This document shows, piece by piece, positions 43,370 to 53,560 of a stretch of 64,000 nucleotides of DNA. Source of the stretch: JABDEZ01 sp965276955 (GTDB taxonomy: Bacteria; Bacteroidota; Bacteroidia; Chitinophagales; Chitinophagaceae); contig CBDIBP010000036.1 in assembly GCA_965276955.1 (NCBI GenBank), forward strand, positions 1 through 64,000. The letters are read 5' to 3'. The notes under the pieces were generated by a model. The model was not told the origin of the DNA. It did no database searches and saw nothing but the letters and a program-made list of their open reading frames with translations. The position numbers and the translations under genes are program-made. The stretch's first letter is position 1. Each line of letters begins with the position of its first letter.

Positions 43370-44320
43370 ATGAACAGTGTACTGAAAAAAATATTTTACA
43401 AATTGGGTTATACCTACCGGTATAATGCTATGCGGAAAATATATGTACCAGACACTAAACGGACCACATACTGCGGCAAGCCATTAATAAAGTGGCAGGC
43501 AGCTAACGACCTTATTGCTGAAAAGATACAGGCAGGTACACCATTGCTTATAGCACGCCTGGGCGCGGGTGAGCTTGCTACCATATACAGCTACTTTACC
43601 AACCGTAAGAAAACCATGACATGGGATGCAGGTGTGGTGAATAACCTGAAATATAACGCGGGCTTCTTCTCTGCAGACCCTGCCAACATGGAACGCTACT
43701 GTCAGGAGATGTTCGGCCACATACGGCAGGTAGATATAATGGGGGTGTGGCACAACGAGGGTGAAGAAGAAATATGCAAAGCGTACTGTCCCGATGCTGA
43801 CTTTATAAATCTGGAATCGATAGAACCTTATTACTTTCCTGATAATCCGTGGAGCCAATACCTGGCGGGCAAGAAAGTATTAGTGGTACATCCCTTCCAA
43901 GATTCGATAGTACATCAATACAATAACAACCGGAACAAACTGTTTCCCAACCAACTGATACTCCCTGAGTTCGAGCTGAAAACAATAAAGGCCGTGCAAT
44001 CCATAACAGGGATAAAGCCAGAGTTCGATACCTGGTTCGATGCATATAGGCATATGTGCGACCAGATAAACAACACAGACTTTGACATAGCTATAATAGG
44101 CGCAGGTGCCTATGGGCTGCCGTTGGGTGGCTTTGTAAAAAGCATAGGTAAGCAAGCTATACACATGGGCGGTGCCACGCAGATCATGTTCGGTGTATAC
44201 GGCAACAGGTGGCTGGATGTAAAAGATATTGCCCAGTTCTTCAACGAACATTGGAAGAAGCCCTACCCGCACGAAACCCCCAAGCAAGCCTCGAAAATTG
44301 AAGATGCCTGCTACTGGTAA
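43370..44320 (+). CDS. Putative GT-D fold glycosyltransferase (DUF1792-like)
   Basis: A 316-residue protein without GT-A or GT-B motifs. LLIARLGAGELATIYSYF resembles the RxGDGE nucleotide-sugar block of GT-D (DUF1792) enzymes, with FDIAIIGAGAYGLPLGGFVKSI and KQAIHMGGATQIMFG at the C-terminal half, also found in that group. The assignment is tentative. It is 20 bases after the previous gene and 23 before the next, inside the transferase operon. If correct it adds a GT-D enzyme to the set of at least four different folds or families. Confidence 0.55.
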   Translation: MNSVLKKIFYKLGYTYRYNAMRKIYVPDTKRTTYCGKPLIKWQAANDLIAEKIQAGTPLLIARLGAGELATIYSYFTNRKKTMTWDAGVVNNLKYNAGFFSADPANMERYCQEMFGHIRQVDIMGVWHNEGEEEICKAYCPDADFINLESIEPYYFPDNPWSQYLAGKKVLVVHPFQDSIVHQYNNNRNKLFPNQLILPEFELKTIKAVQSITGIKPEFDTWFDAYRHMCDQINNTDFDIAIIGAGAYGLPLGGFVKSIGKQAIHMGGATQIMFGVYGNRWLDVKDIAQFFNEHWKKPYPHETPKQASKIEDACYW

Positions 44321-44343
44321 ACCATTACATTTTAAACCAAGAA

Positions 44344-45329
44344 TTGATGCTGCCTAAAATATCCATTATCACCCCATCTTACAACCAGGGGCACTATATA
44401 GAAGAGACCATATGTTCTGTACTCGACCAGGGATACCCTAATCTGGAGTACATCATAATGGACGGTGGCAGCAAGGATAATTCTGTAGAGATCATAAAGA
44501 AGTACGAGAAGCACATCACCTACTGGGAAAGCCAGAAAGATAAAGGGCAAAGTGATGCACTGAACAAAGGCTACAAGAAAGTAACAGGCGATGTGATCAA
44601 CTGGCTGAACAGTGATGATTACTATGATCCGGGCGCACTAAAAACCGTAGGTGAAGCGTTTGCAGACCCGGCCACAAATGTGTTCTGCGGCATCAGCAGG
44701 ATATTTGGCAACAAGGGTGAATACTTGTCGAAGGGAACTGATATCTATGAGGGTAATCTTGAAAAAACTATAGGCTGGGCACGTATAGACCAACCCGAAA
44801 CATTTTTCAGAAAAAGCTGTATTGATAACATTGGGTTTTTAGATGAGCAGTTCCACTACATCATGGATAAAGAACTGTGGGTGCGCTACCTGCTACAGTA
44901 TGGGCTGGAAGGCACTGTGAAGACCAATGCGCGCATAGCCAACTTCAGGATACACGATGATTCGAAGACCAACCAGTTCCATGAAAAGTTTCAGGCCGAA
45001 ACAAAAAACTCTACCACGCCATAGCGAAGCTCAATGGTTCCGATCTTGCCAATATAAAAAATGGTTACTGGCCAGAGCCTGGGTTTGACCTTTTGTATAA
45101 AAATGCATTTTTATCAGAAAGGCAGATCATTGACAAGGTCATCAACTACAGTATCTTTTACCAGTTCCAGGAGTATTATGCGCTCAACGAATTTAAACAG
45201 GCACGTAAGACAGCAGAATACATTGGCGAACATTTATTGCTACCAGAAGAAGCTGCACAATTGAAAAACCTGAAGACCCGCATGTTACTACCCTCTTTCT
45301 TGAAAAAAACCATGAACAAGCTTCGATAA
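44344..45329 (+). pseudogene. Family 2 glycosyltransferase, split by a frameshift in an A-run
   Basis: From ATG 44344 (MMLPKISIITPSYNQG; DxD-type WLNSDDYY) the frame runs to a stop at 45024 after FQAETKNSTTP. In the -1 frame the sequence continues without stop as NKKLYHAIAKLNGSDLAN, YKNAFLSERQIIDKVINY and onward to the stop at 45327-45329, ending FLKKTMNKLR. The junction lies in ACAAAAAACTC (45003-45008): one more A restores GAA ACA AAA AAA CTC TAC, a full GT2 of about 328 residues. This is either a recent mutation or a base-calling error; the first 226 residues hold the catalytic domain and may still function. Confidence 0.8.
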
Positions 45330-45357
45330 ATTCACACACGTATTTGCTGTCTGCACA

Positions 45358-46272
45358 ATGAAAATTTCGGTAATTGTTCCTACATATAATGGCGCTAAAA
45401 AACTGCCCAATCTGCTTGCAGCGCTGGAACAACAAACACATGCCGACTTTGAAGTGATCATTGTGTCTGATGGCTCAAAAGACAATACTCCAGAGGTAGT
45501 TAATGACCAAAAGTGGAAGCTGAATGTAAAGCTGATAGAACAGCAGAATAGCGGCCGCTCTGCTACGCGCAACAGAGGTGCAGCAAATGCTACAGGTGAT
45601 ATCCTTATTTTCTTTGATGATGATATGCGGCCCCTCCCTCAATGCATAGCTGAGCATCTGCAGCACCACTTGCAGTACCCTGGCAGTATAGTGACCGGTG
45701 GCTTGCGGGAAGAAGTGACACAGGGCGCTACTGAACTATTTAAGTATAAATCTTTCCTGAGCAATAAGTGGTTAAGCCCGCTTAAAGGTGAAGGATCTAA
45801 AGCCCTGTCACAAGGACAGATATTTGTGACCACGGCCAACTTCTCTATATCTAAAAAAGACTTTTATGTACTGCATGGCTTTGATGAACGCCTTACAGAT
45901 GCAGAGGATTACGAATTTGCGGTACGGGCAGTAAAAAAAAGGATACAATTATACTTCCGTAACGATGCCTTTGCCTGGCACGATGACAACATCACCACAC
46001 CCAGCTATATAAAAAGGCAGCGGCAGTATGCTGTGGCCAATGCCAAACTCCTGGCCATACACCCTGATTGGGTAAAAGAAAATCTGTTAAAGATGCCATA
46101 CCAGCCAACTGGCCTGAAAGCTATGGTCTTCAGGCTGTTTTGCAGCAAGGCATGGATAAACGCTTTGGAACATAACAAGCTGAAATTTCTACCTATAGGG
46201 CTGCGTTACAAACTGTACGATTACATTATTACAGCTAACGGTGCTTTCTATCCGCAGGCCGTTGACCTTTAA
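45358..46272 (+). CDS. Family 2 glycosyltransferase
   Basis: A 304-residue GT2 with MKISVIVPTYNGAKKLPNLL at the start, SDGSKDNTPEVV, the DxD-type FFDDDMRP and a late ED motif in TDAEDYEFAVRAV. A C-terminal helical extension after residue 230 is specific to this gene. Cytoplasmic, sugar unknown. It begins 28 bases after the split GT2 gene and is intact. Confidence 0.92.
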   Translation: MKISVIVPTYNGAKKLPNLLAALEQQTHADFEVIIVSDGSKDNTPEVVNDQKWKLNVKLIEQQNSGRSATRNRGAANATGDILIFFDDDMRPLPQCIAEHLQHHLQYPGSIVTGGLREEVTQGATELFKYKSFLSNKWLSPLKGEGSKALSQGQIFVTTANFSISKKDFYVLHGFDERLTDAEDYEFAVRAVKKRIQLYFRNDAFAWHDDNITTPSYIKRQRQYAVANAKLLAIHPDWVKENLLKMPYQPTGLKAMVFRLFCSKAWINALEHNKLKFLPIGLRYKLYDYIITANGAFYPQAVDL

Positions 46273-46369
46273 GCAGCAATTGTCGTGACATATAAAGATG
46301 TTAAGTTTGCATTAGATAAAAGGTCAACAGGTGTTTGCAACTGCTTGTTAATGATACATCCCTAAGTAC

Positions 46370-47485
46370 TTGAAAAAGAAAGTAACCTACATCATATCAG
46401 ATATCAATAATGCTTTAGCATTTGAGTGGATAGCAACCTATCTGGATAAGGATAAAGCAGCCCTCAGCTTTATCTTGCTTAATCCTGGGGATTCTGGTTT
46501 GGAACAGTCACTAAGAGCTATGCAAGTGCCGGTAACACGCATCATCTGTAGGGGTAAAAAAGACTGGCCCGCTGCCTGGATGGCTTTGTACAAAAACTTA
46601 AAGAAAGACAAACCAGATATAGTGCACTGCCACTTACAACAAGCCTGTATACTGGGTCTTTCAGCAGCAAAAGCTGCGGGGATACATGGACGTATACATA
46701 CCCGGCACCACTCCTCCTTGCATCATATCTATATGCGCAAGGGCATATTCTGGGATAAACTCATCAACAGGCTCTCTACGAGTATAGTTGCCATATCGGG
46801 TGAGGTAAAAAAAATACTTATAGACTGGGAAAACGTACCAGCAGAAAAGATAGTTTATATACCACATGGTTTTTTGCTGGAGCAATTCAAACATCCTGAC
46901 GAATCAGTAGTGGCTGCACTAAAAGTGAAGTATGTTCCTGCAAATGCGTGGCCGGTAGTGGGTGTTATCTCAAGGTTCACAGAATGGAAAGGGGTGCAAT
47001 ATATCGTTCCAGCCTTCGCTTCTATCTTGGAGCAATATCCAGACGCCGTGCTTTTGTTATTCAATGCCAGTGGCGACTATGCTGCCCACATCAATACACT
47101 GCTGCAAACCTTACCAACAAAAACTTACAAGACCATCCCTTTCGAGCGTGACATAGCCGCCGCCTATCACCTGATGAATGTATTCGTACACACGCCAATA
47201 GATGAACATTCCGAAGCATTTGGGCAAATATATATTGAAGCCATGGCGGCTGGCATACCTATGGTGGCTACCCTATCGGGTATTGCGAATGATATTTTGG
47301 TACACAAACAGAACGCCTGGGTAGCTGAATATAAAGACCCCATGTCCATAGCAACCGGCATCCGGTCCCTGCTGTCGGACAAAACTTTAGAACGATCACT
47401 AATAAATAACGAACGAATTACAGCAGATCTGTTTTCTTTACAAAATATGCTCAATAGCTTAACGGCCCTGTATGCAACTTACTGA
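46370..47485 (+). CDS. Glycosyltransferase, GT-B fold, family 4-like
   Basis: A 371-residue GT-B enzyme. The C-terminal half carries the donor site EHSEAFGQIYIEAMAAGIPMVA with the E-x7-E pattern, and the N-terminal half has DIVHCHLQQACILG and IHTRHHSSLHHIYMR. A TTG at 46370 is the start; no ATG fits. The 3' end overlaps the next gene by 14 bases. Donor and acceptor are unknown. Confidence 0.9.
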   Translation: MKKKVTYIISDINNALAFEWIATYLDKDKAALSFILLNPGDSGLEQSLRAMQVPVTRIICRGKKDWPAAWMALYKNLKKDKPDIVHCHLQQACILGLSAAKAAGIHGRIHTRHHSSLHHIYMRKGIFWDKLINRLSTSIVAISGEVKKILIDWENVPAEKIVYIPHGFLLEQFKHPDESVVAALKVKYVPANAWPVVGVISRFTEWKGVQYIVPAFASILEQYPDAVLLLFNASGDYAAHINTLLQTLPTKTYKTIPFERDIAAAYHLMNVFVHTPIDEHSEAFGQIYIEAMAAGIPMVATLSGIANDILVHKQNAWVAEYKDPMSIATGIRSLLSDKTLERSLINNERITADLFSLQNMLNSLTALYATY

Positions 47486-48368
47486 CCCTTTTATTAGCAT
47501 TATTATTCCGTCTTACAACAGAGCAGCGTTTTTAGAACAGAACATACCTGCCCTGTTAAAGCTGGATTATGCTGACTATGAAATAATAGTAGTAGACGAT
47601 GGCAGTACAGATAATACCAGTCAGGTCTTTGAAAAGCTGAAAGACCCGAAACTTACCTACTATCATAAAAATAATGAAGAACGTGCCGCTGCCCGCAACT
47701 ATGGCGCAGCAAGGGCTAATGGCGCCTATATCACATTCCTGGATTCAGATGACATTTTGTTTCCCGATGCGCTGCGCAAAGCTGCTGATGTTATAGCACA
47801 AAAGGACTATCCTCCATTTCTGCATTTGGCATACGAGATAGGCACCCCACAAAAAGCATTGAAAACAATAAACGGGCTGAAGGAAGACCCGCTTATATTG
47901 GTACCTGGGAATCCCCTGAGCTGCATTGGCGTTTTTATAAAGAAAGAGGTATTTGACCGGCACCAATTCACTCCCGACCGCCAATTGGCAGGCTCGGAAG
48001 ATTGGGAGTTCTGGCTGCGGCTGGCAGCCAATTATGGCATACGTACCAGCAACCAGGTAGTAGGCCGGCTTATAGAGCACGAGACCCGTAGCGTGATACA
48101 GGTGCCAGAGGAAGCACTGGTACGCAAGCGTGCACTATCCTTCCAGTATTCATTTGCCGACCCCGCAGTACAAAAAGTGTATGGCCCTTATAAAAAAGCC
48201 ATGATGGCCCATTGGGAAACATATATTTCCCTGCATCTGGCCATGAACGGAGAAAAAAACAGGGCAATTCATTATCTTTTCGGCGCGATGCGCTGCGATA
48301 TAGGTTCTATATTTAACAAACGTACTTTAGTGATATGCAAACTACTACTGCAAAAAACACAGAAATAA
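47472..48368 (+). CDS. Family 2 glycosyltransferase
   Basis: A 298-residue GT2: ISIIIPSYNRAAFLEQNIPA, IIVVDDGSTDNTSQVF, AAARNYGAARANGAYITFLDSDD with the metal-binding DSD, and GSEDWEFWLRLA as the ED motif. The C-terminal 80 residues are helical. It overlaps the previous gene by 14 bases and the next by 34, so the block 46,370-49,327 is tightly co-translated. Confidence 0.93.
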   Translation: MQLTDPFISIIIPSYNRAAFLEQNIPALLKLDYADYEIIVVDDGSTDNTSQVFEKLKDPKLTYYHKNNEERAAARNYGAARANGAYITFLDSDDILFPDALRKAADVIAQKDYPPFLHLAYEIGTPQKALKTINGLKEDPLILVPGNPLSCIGVFIKKEVFDRHQFTPDRQLAGSEDWEFWLRLAANYGIRTSNQVVGRLIEHETRSVIQVPEEALVRKRALSFQYSFADPAVQKVYGPYKKAMMAHWETYISLHLAMNGEKNRAIHYLFGAMRCDIGSIFNKRTLVICKLLLQKTQK

Positions 48369-49327
48369 AGCTTATAAACCCACACAATGGCCTACCGCTA
48401 AGAGAGCAAGGCGATGCGTGGGTTGATGAGAAGGGCAATAGTTTCCCGGTAAAGAAGGGCGTATTGCGCATTGCAAAAGAAGATAACTATACCGAGAACT
48501 TTGGTTTTCAATGGAACAAATTCCAAAAGGTGCAAATAGATCAGGAGCAGCAGCAATTGCCTATCAGCAAGGTGCGTTTCTTTGCAGAAACGGACTGGAA
48601 ACCTGAAAGCCTGAAAGGAAAGAACATACTGGAAGTAGGTGCAGGTGCAGGCCGTTTCACCCAGGTGGTGATGGCTAATACGGAAGCTAACCTGTATAGT
48701 GTAGACCTATCGAGTGCAGTTGAGGCCAACTATCGCAATAACAGTCATTACGGTGACAGGCTACAGATATTTCAGGCGAGCATTTACGAAATGCCTTTTG
48801 AGGACAACATGTTCGACAAGGTATTTTGCCTGGGCGTATTGCAGCACACTCCCGATTTTGAGAAAAGCATCCAAACACTTTGTGCAAAAGTCAAGCCCGG
48901 CGGTGAACTGGTAGTAGATTTTTACCCAGTAACCGGCTGGTGGACCAAGATACATGCTAAGTACATCTTCAGGCCATACACCAAGAAAATGCAGAACGAA
49001 AAACTGCTGGCCTGGATAGACAAGAACGTGGACTGGATGATGAAGCTTTACAATTTTAACCACGCCATAGGCCTGGGCAAATTGCTGAACCGCTTTATAC
49101 CAATACCTGATATAAAAGCAACCATACCCGACAACCTGAGCAAGCAGGAACTGAGAGACTGGGTAGTACTGGATACCTTTGACATGTTTTCCCCGGAGTA
49201 CGACCAGCCGCAGACGTTAAAGACCGTGAAGAAATGGGTAGAGAATAGCGGCCTTAAAGTGACGTTGGCAGATTTTATATTTTACGATAACGCGCGTGCC
49301 GCAGTGGTACGTGCCATAAAAAAATAA
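48335..49327 (+). CDS. Class I SAM-dependent methyltransferase
   Basis: A 330-residue Rossmann-fold methyltransferase with N-terminal zinc-ribbon-less extension. Motif I is GKNILEVGAGAGRFTQ, motif post-I YSVDLSSAVEANY, and FCLGVLQHTPDFEKSI is motif IV/V. It may methylate the terminal sugar, fitting a Wzt-type exporter with a chain-end recognition domain; this is inference. Overlaps the preceding gene by 34 bases and is followed by asnB after 7 bases. Confidence 0.87.
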   Translation: MQTTTAKNTEIKLINPHNGLPLREQGDAWVDEKGNSFPVKKGVLRIAKEDNYTENFGFQWNKFQKVQIDQEQQQLPISKVRFFAETDWKPESLKGKNILEVGAGAGRFTQVVMANTEANLYSVDLSSAVEANYRNNSHYGDRLQIFQASIYEMPFEDNMFDKVFCLGVLQHTPDFEKSIQTLCAKVKPGGELVVDFYPVTGWWTKIHAKYIFRPYTKKMQNEKLLAWIDKNVDWMMKLYNFNHAIGLGKLLNRFIPIPDIKATIPDNLSKQELRDWVVLDTFDMFSPEYDQPQTLKTVKKWVENSGLKVTLADFIFYDNARAAVVRAIKK

Positions 49328-49334
49328 GAGAACT

Positions 49335-51200
49335 ATGTGTGGGATAGCTGGCGGCTTTTCAAATAACAGAGAAAGTATGCAAGGCATGAAGGAGGCGACA
49401 AATACCATGTCGCACCGGGGCCCTGATGCCTATGGCTATTATATGAACAACAACGAACAGTTGTTTTTAGGGCACCGCCGCCTTAGCATTCTCGACCTTT
49501 CTGATACTGCCAACCAACCTATGTATTCTGCCGATGGCAGGTTCGTGATGGTCTACAATGGTGAGCTATATAACTACATCGAACTGCGCAACAAATTACC
49601 GGGATTCGACTGGAAAACGTCGGGCGACTCGGAAGTGATACTGGAGCTGTTCGCGCACTATGGCACTAAGTCTTTTGCCTGGCTCAATGGTATGTTTGCC
49701 ATTGCTATTTATGATACACAGAACAATAAACTTTTCCTTTGCCGCGACCAGGTAGGTATCAAACCACTATTTTATTATTGGGATAATGATACCCTGGTAT
49801 TCGGATCGGAACTGAAAGTAATTGTAAAACATGCAGAGCGCTCCGGTGTTGAACAACTGGAAGTGAACAAAGAGGCTATACCCTACTTTTTGCACCTTGG
49901 TTTTATTCCTGAGCCATATACTATTTATCAAAAAGTATTCAAATTCCCGGCGGCAAACTATGCTGTCCTCGATTGCCATACTAATGCACTTGATTTCTTC
50001 AGATACTGGAGCGCTGAAAAACATTTTCTTTCAGAGCCACTTGTAACTGAACAAAAAACATTGGCGCAATACACGCACTTGCTATTTGATGTAGTGCAAA
50101 GCCAGATGGTGAGCGATGTGCCACTGGGTACCTTCCTGAGTGGAGGCATAGACTCCAGCCTGGTAACGGCTGTGGCCAGCAAACTATCTGACCGGAAGGT
50201 AAAAAGCTTCTGTATTGGCTTTAACGAAGCTAAGTACGATGAATCGGCGTATGCAGAGGAGATAGCAAAACACCTGGGTACGGAACACCATACTTTTAAG
50301 GTATCGGCCGATGATGTACTTGAACTGATACCATCGCTGCTGGACGTTTATGATGAGCCATTTGCCGACTCTTCTGCTTTCCCTACCATGCTGGTATCGC
50401 GATTGGCAAGAGAGCACGTTACCGTTACCTTATCGGGCGATGGTGGCGATGAGATATTCCAGGGCTATGGTATGTATGCCTGGGCCAACCGGCTGAACCA
50501 ACCCTTCAATAAAATAATGCGTAAACCCATTTACCACATTACGCAAATGGGTTCTAACCGCTACAAACGCGCTGCAGAATTGTTCGACTACCCTTCGCAC
50601 AAGCGCCTGCACACACATATCTTCTCGCAGGAGCAATACTTTTTCAGTGAAAAGGAATTGAACAACCTGCTGATAAACCCCCACTACGACTTTGAGTCCA
50701 TCAACAAAATGGACATACCGGAGAACAGTGCGAATGCCGCTGAGAAACAAGCTTTCTGGGATCTGAAAAATTACCTGAAAGACGACCTGCTGGTAAAGGT
50801 GGACCGTGCAAGTATGCGCTACTCACTGGAGTGCCGTGTGCCTTTGCTGGATACCCGCATAGTAGAAATGGGGCTGAACATAGACTACAAGCTGAAGGTA
50901 TACGAAGGCTACGGCACTAAGTACCTGATGAAGAAAGTGCTGTATGATTTAGTGCCTCGCAAAATGTTCGAGCGGCCTAAAAAAGGCTTTGCCATACCGC
51001 TTAAAGAATGGCTACAAGGGCCGCTGAAGTACCTGATAGACGACTATCTAAATGATGCTACTATACGTGAATACGGGGTAGTGCATCCTGAATATGTAAA
51101 AGACCTTCTGGAGCAGTTCCATGGTGGTAAAGATTACCTTTACAACAGGCTGTGGCTGCTTGTGGTACTCCATTGGTGGTTAAAAACAAACCGCCAGTGA
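49335..51200 (+). CDS. asnB: Asparagine synthase-like amidotransferase (glutamine-hydrolysing), copy 1
   Basis: A 621-residue two-domain protein: class II glutaminase with the nucleophile Cys2 (MCGIAGGFSN) and RRLSILDLSD, then the synthetase ATP-pyrophosphatase with LSGGIDSS and LSGDGGDEIFQGYGMYAWA. In polysaccharide loci such enzymes amidate sugar carboxyls (WbpS-like) as well as make asparagine; location here favours glycan amidation. It sits 7 bases past the methyltransferase gene and 16 before a GT gene. Confidence 0.88.
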   Translation: MCGIAGGFSNNRESMQGMKEATNTMSHRGPDAYGYYMNNNEQLFLGHRRLSILDLSDTANQPMYSADGRFVMVYNGELYNYIELRNKLPGFDWKTSGDSEVILELFAHYGTKSFAWLNGMFAIAIYDTQNNKLFLCRDQVGIKPLFYYWDNDTLVFGSELKVIVKHAERSGVEQLEVNKEAIPYFLHLGFIPEPYTIYQKVFKFPAANYAVLDCHTNALDFFRYWSAEKHFLSEPLVTEQKTLAQYTHLLFDVVQSQMVSDVPLGTFLSGGIDSSLVTAVASKLSDRKVKSFCIGFNEAKYDESAYAEEIAKHLGTEHHTFKVSADDVLELIPSLLDVYDEPFADSSAFPTMLVSRLAREHVTVTLSGDGGDEIFQGYGMYAWANRLNQPFNKIMRKPIYHITQMGSNRYKRAAELFDYPSHKRLHTHIFSQEQYFFSEKELNNLLINPHYDFESINKMDIPENSANAAEKQAFWDLKNYLKDDLLVKVDRASMRYSLECRVPLLDTRIVEMGLNIDYKLKVYEGYGTKYLMKKVLYDLVPRKMFERPKKGFAIPLKEWLQGPLKYLIDDYLNDATIREYGVVHPEYVKDLLEQFHGGKDYLYNRLWLLVVLHWWLKTNRQ

Positions 51201-51216
51201 TCTTTCAAAGAACTAT

Positions 51217-52461
51217 ATGAGTGACGAAAAGAAAGCACAGGTATTATATATCTCTTACGATGGTATGACCGACCCGCTGGGCCAGTCGCAAGTATTGCCA
51301 TACCTATGTGGCCTTAGTAGCAGGGGCTACAGCATCACACTGCTCAGTTGCGAAAAACCTGAGCGATACGAAAAGTACAAACAGGATATAGAAACCATTT
51401 GTAAGGATGCCGGCATCAACTGGAACCCTATACCTTACACCTCTAGTCCGCCTGTATTATCTACTATCATAGATGTTCGCAACCTGAAGAAGACAGCCCG
51501 CCAACTACACCAGATATATAAGTTCAAAATAGTGCATTGCCGCAGCTATATATCAGCGCTTATCGGGATGTCTATGAAGGAAAAGTTCAAGACCCGTTTC
51601 ATTTTTGACATGCGCGGCTTTTGGGCCGATGAGCGTGTGGATGGTGGCCTGTGGAACTTGAAAAATCCTTTGTACAATACCATTTACAAGTTCTTTAAAA
51701 AAAAAGAGATACAATACCTGGAGCGCGCAGACTATACTATATCGCTGACGCGCCTGGGTGCCGAGACGATACATAGCTGGAAGAATATAAAACATCAACC
51801 CATACCTATACAGATAATACCGTGCTGCGTAGATACTGAACTTTTTGACCCGTCAAAAATAACGCCGGAGCAAAAAGCGCAAAAGAAAGCAGAGCTGAAT
51901 ATCCCGCCCTCGTCTACTGTGCTTGGATATGTAGGCTCTATAGGCACGTGGTACATGCTGGATGAGATGCTGCAATGCTACAAAGTATACAACGAAAAGC
52001 TGAAAGATACTACTATGCTGTTCGTGACCACAGAACCAGAAGAAATGGTGCGCTGTAAGGCAAGACAATTAGGCATTGATGATAGCTCTATCATAATAAG
52101 ACCAGCATCGCGAAAAGAAGTGCCGTTGTACATCAGTATCATGGACTATAGCCTGTTCTTTATCAAGCCTTGTTTTTCAAAGAAGGCATCATCACCTACC
52201 AAGCAGGGTGAGATCATGGCCATGGGTATACCCATCATTTGCAATGCTGGTGTGGGTGATACCGACTTTGTGACCAACAAGTACGGGTCAGGTATATCTA
52301 TCAGTAGCTTTGATGACCAGACATACAGCGCGGCCATTGATGCACTTACCTCCACTCAGTATTTACCAACAGATATACGCGCCGGGGCCATTGACTTCTA
52401 CAGTCTTGACAAGGGCATTGACAGCTACGAAGCTGTGTATGCCAACCTGCTGAAACATTAA
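51217..52461 (+). CDS. Glycosyltransferase, GT-B fold (family 4-like)
   Basis: A 414-residue GT-B enzyme. N-terminal LYISYDGMTDPLGQSQVLPYL is the opening of a GT4 subgroup with DGMTDPLGQSQ, later FIFDMRGFWADERVDGG, and the C-terminal half has LGYVGSIGTWYMLDEML and KQGEIMAMGIPIICN. Donor unknown. It is 16 bases after the asparagine synthase-like gene; the next gene is 22 bases away. Confidence 0.9.
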   Translation: MSDEKKAQVLYISYDGMTDPLGQSQVLPYLCGLSSRGYSITLLSCEKPERYEKYKQDIETICKDAGINWNPIPYTSSPPVLSTIIDVRNLKKTARQLHQIYKFKIVHCRSYISALIGMSMKEKFKTRFIFDMRGFWADERVDGGLWNLKNPLYNTIYKFFKKKEIQYLERADYTISLTRLGAETIHSWKNIKHQPIPIQIIPCCVDTELFDPSKITPEQKAQKKAELNIPPSSTVLGYVGSIGTWYMLDEMLQCYKVYNEKLKDTTMLFVTTEPEEMVRCKARQLGIDDSSIIIRPASRKEVPLYISIMDYSLFFIKPCFSKKASSPTKQGEIMAMGIPIICNAGVGDTDFVTNKYGSGISISSFDDQTYSAAIDALTSTQYLPTDIRAGAIDFYSLDKGIDSYEAVYANLLKH

Positions 52462-52483
52462 CCGATCACCTTACATTTGGCGT

Positions 52484-53560
52484 GTGGCTACTAAAGTATT
52501 ATTCCTACTTCCTTACCCTGTAAAGCATGCACCATCGCAACGGTTCAGGGTGGAGCTGTATGAGCGCTTTTTAGCAGATGCCGGGATCGAATATAAGTTT
52601 GCTCCCTTTATGGACGAGGCCACCTGGAACATTCTCTACAAAGGTGGTTCTGCAATGCAGAAAGCAATAGGTATCGTAAAGGGATACCTTGGCCGGTGGA
52701 AGACAATGCTGGCAGATGTGCCGCGGTATGAATACGTGTTCGTGCACCGCGAGGCCGCACCACTTGGCCCACCTATATTTGAGTGGATAGTAGCCAAGCT
52801 GTGGCGCAAGAAAATGATCTACGATTTTGATGACGCCATATGGATACCCAACACATCGTCTGAGAACAGCATTGCAGCCGCGTTGAAGGCTTTTTGGAAA
52901 GTTGGCTATATCTGTAAGTGGTCTTACAAGGTATCGGGTGGAAACGACTATTTGTGTGCTTATGCACGCAAATACAATCCTATCGGCACCCATCTTGTGC
53001 CGACCTGTGTGGACACCGAGCTTTTTCACAATAAGGTCAAAGAACATACTACCGGTAAAGTTACGGTGGGGTGGACGGGTAGCCAGTCTACCCTATTCTA
53101 TCTCGATCAGCTGATACCGCTACTACAGCAATTGCAGGAAGAGATAGACTTTACTTTCCTGGTCATTGCCAATAAAGACCCGCAACTGCCTTTGCGCAAC
53201 TATACTTTCCTGCCGTGGAATGAGACCACCGAAGTGGCCGATCTGCTTACGATGGACATCGGTGTAATGCCGCTGCAACCCGACGAATGGAGTGAAGGTA
53301 AGTGCGGCTTCAAGCTTATTCAATATTTGTCCCTCGGTATACCTGCAATTGCCAGTCCGGTGGGTGTGAATAAGCAGATCGTCATCGATGGCGAAGATGG
53401 ATATATCGCTTCAACAGATGACGAATGGAAGCAGGCACTCAAGACGCTTATCACTGATCACGACCTACGACGCAAGCTTGGCCTTGCAGGCCGCCAAAGG
53501 GTGGTAGCCAATTATAGTATACAGTCGCAGAAAGACAATTTTCTTGGCTTGTTCTCGTGA
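52484..53560 (+). CDS. Glycosyltransferase, GT-B fold
   Basis: A 358-residue GT-B enzyme with VLFLLPYPVKHAPSQRFRVE, MIYDFDDAIWIPN, VGWTGSQSTLFYLDQL and CGFKLIQYLSLGIPAIASPVGVN. The start is a GTG at 52484. It closes the forward-strand operon that starts at gmd; a 478-base gap with repeats follows. Function within the pathway is unknown. Confidence 0.88.
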   Translation: MATKVLFLLPYPVKHAPSQRFRVELYERFLADAGIEYKFAPFMDEATWNILYKGGSAMQKAIGIVKGYLGRWKTMLADVPRYEYVFVHREAAPLGPPIFEWIVAKLWRKKMIYDFDDAIWIPNTSSENSIAAALKAFWKVGYICKWSYKVSGGNDYLCAYARKYNPIGTHLVPTCVDTELFHNKVKEHTTGKVTVGWTGSQSTLFYLDQLIPLLQQLQEEIDFTFLVIANKDPQLPLRNYTFLPWNETTEVADLLTMDIGVMPLQPDEWSEGKCGFKLIQYLSLGIPAIASPVGVNKQIVIDGEDGYIASTDDEWKQALKTLITDHDLRRKLGLAGRQRVVANYSIQSQKDNFLGLFS

